Source of the DNA: Chitinophaga filiformis
GTDB lineage: Bacteria; Bacteroidota; Bacteroidia; Chitinophagales; Chitinophagaceae
Reading direction: 5' to 3'
Assembly: GCF_900102545.1 (NCBI RefSeq)
Contig: NZ_FNBN01000003.1
Coordinates: 281,330-345,329 of the forward strand
Length of the DNA: 64,000 nucleotides
In this document: one piece after another, positions 26,081 to 33,703 of the stretch
Layout: each line of letters opens with the position of its first letter
Numbering within the stretch: position 1 is the stretch's first letter
Notes under the pieces: model-generated
What the model was told of the DNA's origin: nothing
The model's database searches: none
Seen by the model: only the letters and a program-made list of their open reading frames with translations
Made by a program: the position numbers and the translations under genes

Positions 26081-27592
26081 ATGATCAACAAAATCTTATT
26101 GCCCCTGGCGCTTGCAGGTGCAGTCATCGCACAGGTGGCTGTACTACCGGCACAGGCGCAGATGAAACCCTCGCCTTCCAGAGTATTGAATGTTGACTCT
26201 TCCGTAGTAACGAAACATGAAGTGACCATCAAGGGACAGCGGGTACCCTATACGGCAACTGCAGGCACTATCCCTGTATGGGACGAAGAAGGCAAGCCTG
26301 TTGCCGGCGTGTTTTACACTTACTATGAACGGGATGATGTAAAGGATAAATCTGCCCGCCCGCTGGTGATTTCCTTCAATGGAGGTCCTGGTACGCCCTC
26401 CGTATGGATGGAGATCGGGTATACTGGTCCGCGGATGCTGAATATAGATGATGAAGGCTATCCGGTACAGCCCTATGGCATGAGGGACAATCCGCATTCC
26501 ATCCTGGACGTTGCCGATATCGTGTACGTAGACCCTGTGAATACCGGCTATTCCCGTCCGGTAAGTAAAGATATTCCCGGCAGCAAATTCTATGGTGTGA
26601 ATGCCGATATCAAATACCTGGCAGAATGGATCAATACATTCGTGACCCGTAAAGGACGCTGGGCTTCTCCTAAATTTCTGATAGGGGAAAGCTATGGTAC
26701 TACCCGTGTATCCGGATTGGCGCTGGAGCTCCAGGATGCACAATGGATGTACCTTAATGGCGTTGTCCTGGTATCGCCGACAGAACTGGGCATACTGCGT
26801 AACGGACCTTTGGATGCAGCCCTGAAACTGCCTTATTTTACAGCTACTGCCTGGTACCATAAAAAGTTGCCGGCAGATCTGCAGCAGAAAGATCTGAAGG
26901 ATGTACTGCCCGAAGTGGAAAACTTCACCATCAATGAGCTGATCCCAGCCTTGTCAAGAGGAGGAGCGCTGGAGGATGCACAACGTAAGAGCATCGGAGC
27001 CCGCGTTGCCCGTTACAGCGGACTGAAAGAGCAGGTGGTACAGGAGAATAACCTGGATGTGTCTACCAACCTTTTCTGGAAAGAACTGCTGCGCGACCAG
27101 GGGTATACCGTTGGCCGGCTGGATTCCCGGTACAGGGGTATTGACCGTCAGACAGGCGGTACCAGTCCGGACTATAACGCAGAGCTGACGGCATGGTTAC
27201 AGGCATTTACACCCGCTATTCACATCTATCTGCGGGAAGAACTGAACTATAAAACAGACCTGAAGTATAACATGTTTGGTGATGTACATCCCTGGGACGG
27301 GAAGGATAACAGGACAGGAGAGAACCTGCGTCAGGCTATCGCCCAGAACCCCTTCCTGCACCTGCTGGTACAATCGGGTTATTACGATGGCGCCTGTGAT
27401 TACTTCAATGCCAAATACAGCATGTGGCAGATGGACCCTGGCGGTAAACTGAAAGACCGCCTGAAATGGGAAGGCTACCGCAGCGGGCATATGATGTACC
27501 TGAGAAAGGACGATCTGGCCGCAGCGAATGAGAACCTGAGAAAGTTTATCCAGGAATCTATTCCGGCCAAAGGACAGGCCGCAAAATATTAA
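26081..27592 (+). CDS. S10-family serine carboxypeptidase-like protein
   Basis: This 503-residue exported peptidase has a signal peptide ending near residue 27 (LPAQAQ). S10 peptidases remove C-terminal residues. It contains SFNGGPGTPSVWMEIGYTGP (oxyanion region, family usually NGGPGSSS), the nucleophile Ser204 in GESYGTTR, an Asp candidate in QSGYYDGACDY and the C-terminal His in YRSGHMMYLRKDD. It stands alone, with its own terminator at 27598. Many Bacteroidota carry such S10 proteins in the periplasm; the actual substrate is unknown. Upstream (25917-26080) are short repeats (GCGAACA twice) and a TATATTTA box at 26047 that might be part of its promoter. Confidence 0.85.
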   Translation: MINKILLPLALAGAVIAQVAVLPAQAQMKPSPSRVLNVDSSVVTKHEVTIKGQRVPYTATAGTIPVWDEEGKPVAGVFYTYYERDDVKDKSARPLVISFNGGPGTPSVWMEIGYTGPRMLNIDDEGYPVQPYGMRDNPHSILDVADIVYVDPVNTGYSRPVSKDIPGSKFYGVNADIKYLAEWINTFVTRKGRWASPKFLIGESYGTTRVSGLALELQDAQWMYLNGVVLVSPTELGILRNGPLDAALKLPYFTATAWYHKKLPADLQQKDLKDVLPEVENFTINELIPALSRGGALEDAQRKSIGARVARYSGLKEQVVQENNLDVSTNLFWKELLRDQGYTVGRLDSRYRGIDRQTGGTSPDYNAELTAWLQAFTPAIHIYLREELNYKTDLKYNMFGDVHPWDGKDNRTGENLRQAIAQNPFLHLLVQSGYYDGACDYFNAKYSMWQMDPGGKLKDRLKWEGYRSGHMMYLRKDDLAAANENLRKFIQESIPAKGQAAKY

Positions 27593-27597
27593 AACAG

Positions 27598-27627
27598 GAG
27601 GCTCCGTACAGGAGCCTTCTTTCTTTG
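27598..27627 (+). terminator. Terminator after the S10 peptidase
   Basis: AGGCTCC (27599-27605) pairs with GGAGCCT (27611-27617) around a 5-base loop, followed by a T-rich tract (TCTTTCTTT). It overlaps the leader of the Crp/Fnr gene. Confidence 0.7.
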
Positions 27628-27641
27628 ACGTAATATTGTGT

Positions 27642-28211
27642 ATGCAAAGGCTTATAGCACATATCAGCAAATTCGTGGAACTGACGGAAGAAGACAGGGA
27701 GACCATATTGTCCCTGATGCAATACCAGGAGGTAAAAAAGAAAGAATACCTCCTCCGGCAGGACGCTATCTGCAATGCCAATTACTTCATTCTGAAAGGT
27801 GTTTTCCGTAAGTATTACATTGACGAAAAAGGATCAGAACAGATCATTCATTTTGGTATTGATAACTGGTGGATTACCGACTATGACAGCCTGGATAGAA
27901 GGATACCCTCTCAATACTTCATACAGGCCGTGGAACACGCTGAAGTGGCCGTATTGGACTGGAGAGTTCAGGAAGAGCTTTTCGCCAAAATACCAGCCCT
28001 TGAGCGCTATTTCAGGTTAATCCTGCAAAGGGCATATGCCGCCTCTATGCAGCGCATCCGGTACATCTATGATTTTACCGGGGAAGAACGTTATTATCAT
28101 TTCAGTAGCCTGTATCCCGAATTCCTGCAGCGTATCCCCCAATATATGGTGGCATCCTACCTGGGTTTTACCCCCGAATTCCTGAGTAAGATCAGGGCTA
28201 AGAAAATCTGA
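27642..28211 (+). CDS. Crp/Fnr-family transcriptional regulator
   Basis: This 189-residue protein has an N-terminal cyclic-nucleotide-binding-like domain (KKKEYLLRQDAICNANYFILKG) and a short C-terminal helix-turn-helix (IPQYMVASYLGFTPEFLSKI). This is the compact form common in Bacteroidota, where the ligand is usually unknown and few cAMP-binding residues are kept. ATG at 27642 is chosen over a TTG two codons earlier. The AhpD-like gene starts 76 bases downstream on the same strand and is the most likely target, as Crp/Fnr-carboxymuconolactone decarboxylase pairs are frequent in this phylum. Confidence 0.85.
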   Translation: MQRLIAHISKFVELTEEDRETILSLMQYQEVKKKEYLLRQDAICNANYFILKGVFRKYYIDEKGSEQIIHFGIDNWWITDYDSLDRRIPSQYFIQAVEHAEVAVLDWRVQEELFAKIPALERYFRLILQRAYAASMQRIRYIYDFTGEERYYHFSSLYPEFLQRIPQYMVASYLGFTPEFLSKIRAKKI

Positions 28212-28287
28212 ACAGTCTTTTCTTGAACTCGATTAAGTTTTGGCAACAGGCAGTGTTGGAAATTTGTGTCAACAAAAACACAAAATC

Positions 28288-28722
28288 ATGGAAACGCGTC
28301 TTGTTATGGAAAAGGTGGAACCGGAAGCTTATAAAGCAATGTTTGCGATGGAAAAATATCTTCGTACAACGGATATCGCTCCATTGCACAAGGAACTCAT
28401 CAAGATCAGGGCATCCCAGATCAATGGCTGTGCTTACTGTATTGATATGCATACAAAAGATGCGCGTAAACTGGGAGAAACAGAACAACGTATCTACGCT
28501 CTGAACGCCTGGAGAGAAACGCCTTTCTTCTCACAGGAGGAAAGAGCCATCCTGGCCCTGACAGAAGAAGTGACCCTGATCAGTCATCATGTGAGCGACG
28601 CCACCTATAATACAGCCATACAGGTACTGGGAGAGAAACTGACCGCCCAGGTAATGATGGCGGCGGTGGCTATCAATTCCTGGAACAGGATAGGGATTGC
28701 CACCAGGATGATGCCTGTATGA
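28288..28722 (+). CDS. Carboxymuconolactone decarboxylase/AhpD-like protein
   Basis: This 144-residue protein belongs to the AhpD-like alkylhydroperoxidase group of the CMD family. The redox-active pair lies in the family motif around INGCAYCIDMHTKDARKLGE (CxxC with the downstream His). Such proteins act as small peroxidases or thiol-disulfide partners in the cytoplasm. I start at 28288 (METRLVMEKVEPEAY), the family N terminus; an upstream TTG would add 16 residues without similarity. It follows the Crp/Fnr regulator gene, suggesting stress-responsive control. The specific substrate is not evident. Confidence 0.87.
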   Translation: METRLVMEKVEPEAYKAMFAMEKYLRTTDIAPLHKELIKIRASQINGCAYCIDMHTKDARKLGETEQRIYALNAWRETPFFSQEERAILALTEEVTLISHHVSDATYNTAIQVLGEKLTAQVMMAAVAINSWNRIGIATRMMPV

Positions 28723-28761
28723 GTATAGTATGTATAGTATAGCAATATAGTGCGATTCTAT

Positions 28762-28851
28762 CTATAGGCTCTCTGGTCCTACATTAGGACTGCCGTTCTA
28801 TAGCCTTGGCTATAGAACAGTGCCTGTAATGCTATAGTAGAGAGCCTGTAG
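28762..28851. repeat. Nested hairpin (cruciform-like) structure
   Basis: An outer stem of 13 bp with one mismatch (28762-28774 with 28839-28851) encloses two perfect inner hairpins: GTCCTA/TAGGAC (28776-28781 with 28785-28790, 3-base loop) and GTTCTATAGCC/GGCTATAGAAC (28795-28805 with 28808-28818, 2-base loop). The fold can form in RNA or as a DNA cruciform. It lies 40 bases after the AhpD-like gene. No U-run follows. Confidence 0.65.
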
Positions 28852-29083
28852 GTTATAGGTCCCACACTATTCCCACACTATTAGTACACTATCTCCATGC
28901 TGTCTCAACCCAGGAGATGTCCTTCGGGGAGACTATCCGGTAGTTGACAAGAGAGACAAGTATGCTATCATATGGATGCGTCTGGTATACGCTTTGTACC
29001 AGACGTATACCAGACGTATACCGGGACAAACACGAGACATACACGACGTATACACGACGCATCTCCGGGACGTCCCTCGGATC
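28809..29083. repeat. Degenerate 11-bp-register tandem array
   Basis: Most of the gap between the AhpD-like gene and the DUF4260 gene divides into 11-mers in one register. Examples: GCTATAGAACA (28809) and GCTATAGTAGA (28831); GTGCCTGTAAT (28820) and GAGCCTGTAGG (28842); ACACTATTCCC (28864), ACACTATTAGT (28875), ACACTATCTCC (28886); GTACCAGACGT (28996) and ATACCAGACGT (29007); TACACGACGTA (29040) and TACACGACGCA (29051); ATACCGGGACA (29018) and TCTCCGGGACG (29062). Similar units agree at 7-10 of 11 bases. Bases 28897-28995 are weaker, with AGACTATCCGG (28930) in register. Confidence 0.65.
28981..29014. repeat. Inverted repeat inside the 11-bp array
   Basis: TCTGGTATACG (28981-28991) and CGTATACCAGA (29004-29014) are perfect 11-bp inverted repeats separated by 12 bases. 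The right arm overlaps two tandem copies of CCAGACGTATA (28999 and 29010). Confidence 0.65.
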
Positions 29084-29152
29084 GGGGTCGATGCATCCCC
29101 AAATCATATAAGTAATTATCTTTATGGCGGGCCTGCTTAAACCTGCCTATTA

Positions 29153-29509
29153 ATGAAAACCATACTTATCCTGGAAGAACTGGCGCTTTTCCTGCTTGCC
29201 ATCTTTGCCTTTCATCTGCAGTCGCCATATGCCTGGTGGATGTTTCCTGCATGTATCCTGTTACCTGATCTGTCTATGCTGGGCTACCTGGCCGGCAACC
29301 GTAGCGGCGCTTTTGTGTACAACCTGGTGCACCATAAGGGTGTTGCACTGGCAGTCTACCTGGTAGGTCTGTATTTCCACCAGGACTGGGCTGTTTTTAC
29401 CGGTATCATCCTGTTTGCCCATTCGGTAATGGACAGGATGTTCGGTTACGGTTTAAAGTATGAAACCGGTTTTAAAGACACACATCTGGGTAAGATCGGT
29501 AAACAATAA
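29153..29509 (+). CDS. DUF4260 small membrane protein
   Basis: This 118-residue protein matches the DUF4260 pattern: hydrophobic N-terminal helix (ILILEELALFLLAIFAF), MFPACILLPDLSMLGYLAGN, YNLVHHKGVALAVYLVG and a C-terminal HSVMDRMFGYGLKYETGFKDTHLG. It has about four membrane-spanning segments and a conserved His/Asp-rich C-terminal motif. Function is unknown. It stands alone after the 11-bp repeat region and ends 2 bases before the end of the convergent S9 peptidase gene. Confidence 0.85.
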   Translation: MKTILILEELALFLLAIFAFHLQSPYAWWMFPACILLPDLSMLGYLAGNRSGAFVYNLVHHKGVALAVYLVGLYFHQDWAVFTGIILFAHSVMDRMFGYGLKYETGFKDTHLGKIGKQ

Positions 29510-29511
29510 GC

Positions 29512-31599
29512 TTATTTCAGATATCTGATCAGGAATGCCGCTGTCGCTTCGTCTACCTTGAGGGCATTGCTGTATTTCATCCAGTGATGGGTATCGTCGG
29601 GAATGGCGAGATACTCAAAGGGTACGCCTTTGTCCTCCAGGCGGCGGAACAGGTCTATGGTCTGGTTGAACTCTACATTGCGGTCGTCATCAGCATGAAT
29701 AAGCAATACCGGAGAAGTCCAGGTATCCACATAAGCCACCGGCGACGATAGCCAGGAGACTTTTAAAGCTGTATCAACATCGGGTGCCGGGTTAGCGGTT
29801 GGAGGAGGTAGAAATTGTGAACGGTTATGTACTCCGTGTATGTCTACGCCTGCGGCGAATAGTTTTGAGTCCCTGCCCAGTGCGTGTGCAGTCAGAAAGC
29901 CGCCATAAGAGCCGCCATACACACCGATCTTTGTAGCGTCCACCTGTGGCTGCGCTGCCAGCCATTCGCCCGCAGCTTTGATATCCTGGTATTCGGCTGC
30001 CCCGATGATGCCGGCATGTGGAGGCTTGTTGAATTCATAGCCATAGCCGATACCCAGGCGGTAGTTCACCGACAGTACTATAAATCCCTGGCTGGCAAGG
30101 TACTGGTTCACTGCATATCCATTGGCATAATAATCCATATAATGCCAGCCCAGTAGCATCTGGCGCTGCGGACCACCATGGATGTACACAATGGCTGGAT
30201 GTTTTGCTGCCTTGTCTTTCGGTTCAAATAGTTGCGCATGTACCAGAGTGCCATCGGGCGCTTTGAAGGTAACCGGTTTTGGAGTAACCATCTGTGCTTC
30301 CGGGAAGCCGGCAGGCAGTAGTGTTTTGCCTATTACCCTGGGCGTACCCTTCTGAAAAGGCATCACAGCTGGCAATAAGGGTTGTTGCGCGGTAGCGGTC
30401 AATGCAGCAATGGTGTGGCCGTCGCCTGTTACGACCGGGTATGTCTCAATACCATCCCCCGAGGTGAGTATTTCCATGGCTGCTTTATCTACCGGCACGC
30501 GGGCGATATGCCTGCGGTCTATGTCCGTAGGGGCAGCACCGGTATTGGCACTGAACACGACCCATTTACCATCAGCAGTAGTTTCAATATGTTCAACCAT
30601 GAAGTTGCCGGGTGTCAGTAACAGCGGTGTACCTCCGCCAGGCGCGATGGAATAGAGGTGCGGCCATCCGTCGTGATAGGAGAGGAACACGATCCTGTTG
30701 ACTGCAGGCCAGTTGAGGTTCGTACCACCGTCAGTGGTAGGGATAGAGCCGGGTAGTGTAGTGGGTGCTTTCCATAATAGCTTGCCTTCTCCGCTGACAG
30801 CATCTGCTGTCCAGATGGACCAGGGCTGGTGTTTCCGTGCCAGCAGGGAATCTGTTGCACCACCGGTACCGGGTATACGTATAAACGCAATCTGCTTCCC
30901 GTCGGGCGACCAGCGGGGAGAAAAGTCTTTTGAAAAGCCAGGCGCCATCCATTGCAATGATGTAGCTGCATTGCGGTATACGCCGATGTAGGAATGATCA
31001 TTACGGTTATTCGCAAAAGCCAGTCCAGAGCCATCGGGCGCCCATGTTATACTGTGGCAGGAACCTTTTACAGCAACCAGGTTCCTGGCAGGAGTCGCTC
31101 CATCTATGGCAGCGATCCATATCTGTCCGTTCCTGATGAATGCAACACTGTCGCCACGCGGAGAAATGGCTGGATAGTCGCCTTCCGACAATACTTTGGC
31201 CGTACCGCCGGCAAAAGGAACTGACCATATCTCCGTTTTCGGAGGAATAGGCAGATGGGCTGCATTTACAGGATTGCTGCTTTCTTTTCCACCATGATCA
31301 CCTCCACGGGTATACACTACCCATTTGCCATCAGACGAAATGGATAGACTACTGATCTCCTGCCCGTCGTCAAGCGTATAGCCGGTGACTTTCCGGGGAG
31401 TAAAATCAGGGCCAGCTGCAACATATACATTCCTTTTCCCCTGTTCATTCAGCGCCCAGGCAATACCACTACCGGTGGATGCGCTGGTGAGTACGGAGGG
31501 GAAAGGATAAGCAGTAACAGCTTCCATGGAAAACTGCTGTGCGTTTAAGCAGCAGATGTGCAGGAAAATGGTTGTAATGAGGAGGACAGATCTGATCAT
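29512..31599 (-). CDS. S9 prolyl oligopeptidase-family peptidase
   Basis: This 695-residue exported serine peptidase has a signal peptide ending near CCLNAQQ. Residues ~35-420 form a beta-propeller with TolB/PD40-like repeats (WAPDGSGLAFANN, WSPDGKQIAFIR). The C-terminal alpha/beta hydrolase domain carries Ser564 in GVYGGSYGGF, Asp in LLIHADDDRNV and His in IPDDTHHW, the S9C/dipeptidyl peptidase arrangement. It would cleave short peptides in the periplasm. It is convergent with the DUF4260 gene, with only 2 bases between the stops. The LuxR-type regulator gene lies 165 bp upstream on the same strand. Confidence 0.9.
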   Translation of the reverse strand: MIRSVLLITTIFLHICCLNAQQFSMEAVTAYPFPSVLTSASTGSGIAWALNEQGKRNVYVAAGPDFTPRKVTGYTLDDGQEISSLSISSDGKWVVYTRGGDHGGKESSNPVNAAHLPIPPKTEIWSVPFAGGTAKVLSEGDYPAISPRGDSVAFIRNGQIWIAAIDGATPARNLVAVKGSCHSITWAPDGSGLAFANNRNDHSYIGVYRNAATSLQWMAPGFSKDFSPRWSPDGKQIAFIRIPGTGGATDSLLARKHQPWSIWTADAVSGEGKLLWKAPTTLPGSIPTTDGGTNLNWPAVNRIVFLSYHDGWPHLYSIAPGGGTPLLLTPGNFMVEHIETTADGKWVVFSANTGAAPTDIDRRHIARVPVDKAAMEILTSGDGIETYPVVTGDGHTIAALTATAQQPLLPAVMPFQKGTPRVIGKTLLPAGFPEAQMVTPKPVTFKAPDGTLVHAQLFEPKDKAAKHPAIVYIHGGPQRQMLLGWHYMDYYANGYAVNQYLASQGFIVLSVNYRLGIGYGYEFNKPPHAGIIGAAEYQDIKAAGEWLAAQPQVDATKIGVYGGSYGGFLTAHALGRDSKLFAAGVDIHGVHNRSQFLPPPTANPAPDVDTALKVSWLSSPVAYVDTWTSPVLLIHADDDRNVEFNQTIDLFRRLEDKGVPFEYLAIPDDTHHWMKYSNALKVDEATAAFLIRYLK

Positions 31600-31764
31600 G
31601 GGCTTGCAGGAAAGTTTAAATCAGGAATTAAGAGTCAGGAATGAGAAAATACGAATACAAATTGACATTCTGGTATTTTAGTCAATTCATTGTAGGTGGC
31701 AGTACTGAAAGGTGCTGCTGTACTGCGTTTCTGATTCCTGGCCCTTAACCCGGATTCCGGCAGG

Positions 31765-32430
31765 CTACTGTTTCTGCTGCTGAATAATGTTCCGGATCAC
31801 AAATTCAGTCAGCGCATTGCGTCCGGCAATACCCAGTTTGACGGCTATCCTGTACCGGTGATTTTCGATGGTACGGATGCTTACATTCAGTTCATCAGCC
31901 ATCTGCTTGGTGCTTTTGCCTTCCGCGATCATTTTAATGATGCGGTTTTCAGCTTTGCCAAGCCGGTGATAAAGTGCCTGTTGTGCGGTTGATGAGTTAG
32001 CAAGTGATACACTCCTGGTTTCATCGGGCGTATGCACATGGTTGAACTTCGCAAAGCGGCCCAGCCGCGAGCGGATGCTGAGCAGGAGGTCGCGTTTTCT
32101 GAACGGCCTTGCCAGGTAATCATCTGCTCCAAGATTCATGGCCATGCGCATTTCCTGTTTGTTGTCTTTTACACTGATAAAGATCAGCGGAATATGATCA
32201 AAACCAGGATCGTTCCTTAAAGCCATAATGAAATGATGCCCGCCTGTTCCACGCAGGTGTGCACCACAAATGATAAGATCGGGTTGCTGTTGCTGGCAGA
32301 TGATGATTCCTTCTTCTTCTGAGGACGCTGTATGAATATCATAAGATTGGGTAATCAATAACTGCCGGGTCTGTCTTACAAATACCTGATCCTCATCTAC
32401 AAGTAAAATTTTATAGACTGCAGTATTCAT
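31765..32430 (-). CDS. LuxR/NarL-type response regulator
   Basis: This 221-residue regulator has an N-terminal receiver domain (ILLVDEDQ, LIICGAHLRGTGG at the phosphoacceptor region, IFISVKDN, LARPFRKRDLL) and a C-terminal LuxR helix-turn-helix (NRIIKMIAEGKSTKQMADEL, then SIRTIENHRYRIAVKLG). In the phosphoacceptor segment the usual MPxxxG reads as LIICGAHLRGTGG: a Cys stands where the phosphorylated Asp is expected, although the preceding Asp of PDLIICG is present. That raises the possibility of a phosphorylation-independent receiver. No cognate kinase is adjacent. A perfect palindrome (32484-32497) lies 54 bases upstream. Confidence 0.85.
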   Translation of the reverse strand: MNTAVYKILLVDEDQVFVRQTRQLLITQSYDIHTASSEEEGIIICQQQQPDLIICGAHLRGTGGHHFIMALRNDPGFDHIPLIFISVKDNKQEMRMAMNLGADDYLARPFRKRDLLLSIRSRLGRFAKFNHVHTPDETRSVSLANSSTAQQALYHRLGKAENRIIKMIAEGKSTKQMADELNVSIRTIENHRYRIAVKLGIAGRNALTEFVIRNIIQQQKQ

Positions 32431-32483
32431 CAGAAAAGTGTTTGCAGGTTGACATACAGGTATGAATGTAACCGATTACAATA

Positions 32484-32497
32484 CCCATATATATGGG
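32484..32497. promoter_or_regulatory. Perfect palindrome upstream of the LuxR-type regulator
   Basis: CCCATATATATGGG is a perfect 14-bp palindrome, 54 bases before the regulator start. It could be an operator, possibly autoregulatory. This is inference from symmetry and position. Confidence 0.35.
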
Positions 32498-33018
32498 GGA
32501 TACTTGTCGGGCATGCTTAATGGCTCCGGTCTCCGCTGGCCAGAATTACTCTCATAAAAACAGAATGGAATGGTCGTGTGCATTTTTAATTGGTTAATAT
32601 TAAGTAGTTAAGCGGTAGATGCAGACACACGTATGGCATAGTTAAATTTCCGTCTCGCGTGCAGCTTCCATCAGCTGTTTAATAACATGGTCTTTCAGGT
32701 AGAAGATATGGGAATGGTCTTTCCAGTGGCGTAAATATGAATAGAATAACGGGTGCGATTTCAACTAATGATCTTCGTCATATATAAAATAAGCGCTAGT
32801 ACTCAAAAAAAGGTGAGCATATACTTACTGCTTATTCCCGCCGGGCCTGGTAAAGTAATCTAGGTGACTACATTTATATTAGTAAATATAGTGATTTGTT
32901 TACATATGGAAATTGTATGCCGTAAATCATGGGTTAGGGATAATCTCATGTGATTAGGGTAAAATAATATTATAAAAAATGGCCTTTTGAAAATATGCGT
33001 ACAAGCACTGCATAAAAA

Positions 33019-33064
33019 GTTATCCACATTTCAGGTCGTTTTTAGGTTAAAAAATGTGGATAAC
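33019..33064. promoter_or_regulatory. Inverted pair of perfect DnaA boxes
   Basis: TTATCCACA (33020-33028) and its complement TGTGGATAA (33055-33063) are exact matches to the canonical DnaA box. They are embedded in 13-bp perfect inverted repeats (GTTATCCACATTT, 33019-33031, and AAATGTGGATAAC, 33052-33064) with a 20-base spacer. The region is AT-rich and non-coding. It may be a replication origin element, a DnaA-titration site, or a chance stem. Confidence 0.5.
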
Positions 33065-33200
33065 CCTACTCTTCGTAGAGGCGGCAGAGGTAGATATAAC
33101 GTTCACCTACCCCATGTTTATTGTATGAGACAAAATATATATTTGAATGCCCTGAAGCCTCCGTCAGTAAGGTAATACAAGGGGTCATATGTATATAAAG

Positions 33201-33255
33201 TACCATGTGTTTGATCCCGGAAAATGGCCATTTTTATGTGCCAAAATACATGGTA
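33201..33255. repeat. Nested palindrome
   Basis: Outer arms TACCATGT (33201-33208) and ACATGGTA (33248-33255) enclose a perfect 14-bp palindrome AAAATGGCCATTTT (33221-33234). Its function is unknown; a regulator site for the downstream surface-protein operon is possible. Confidence 0.5.
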
Positions 33256-33703
33256 TGAGCCCGGATTTCATTTGTAATGTTCTGATTTATAATTGAGAAG
33301 TAGGAGGGGGTAACGCTCATTAATTTTTAAAAAGATATTGTTTTATCAATAAATATAGATATTTTTATATTCGAATTTACTATATCCTTGACTGTCGGAT
33401 ATTTATAAATCATAATCCTATAACCAATGAAGAACGCTGCCTTATACGAATTGTGGATTGCTCTGAGAGCGATATTCCATATGCCTGATCACCAACCCCG
33501 GCTTGCCCGGATTTATATATATAATAATAAGAGGACAGTTGGTAGACGGCATTTCTAATGAGAGCGATACATTGGTACAACAGCATTCAAAATATACTAT
33601 TTGCAGTAATCCTAAGCCTATGCGCATAAATTACAATTCTCGCTTAAATCTGCTAACATCGATGCAGCAGCGAGTTGGCCTGGTCTTTACCGATATTAAA
33701 AAG

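Larger units (their letters stand above)
32431..33703. other. Long AT-rich non-coding region
   Basis: About 1.27 kb separates the divergent LuxR regulator and the DUF11-repeat surface protein (whose exact start is uncertain). I find no convincing protein. It holds a palindrome at 32484, an inverted pair of DnaA boxes at 33019-33064, a nested palindrome at 33201-33255, and a very AT-rich tract at about 33320-33420. See the separate entries. Confidence 0.6.

Noticed and set aside
28721-29094. CRISPR array
   Set aside because: Repeats are 11 bp, contiguous and degenerate, with no 25-37-bp repeat separated by unique spacers and no cas genes.
32934-32959. Two TTAGGG (telomere-like) hexamers
   Set aside because: Only two copies 20 bp apart in AT-rich DNA; chance is sufficient in a bacterial chromosome.
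32987-33175. 62-codon open frame over the inverted DnaA boxes
   Set aside because: Very short, crosses a 13-bp inverted repeat, has no recognisable similarity or start context, and lies in an AT-rich non-coding region.
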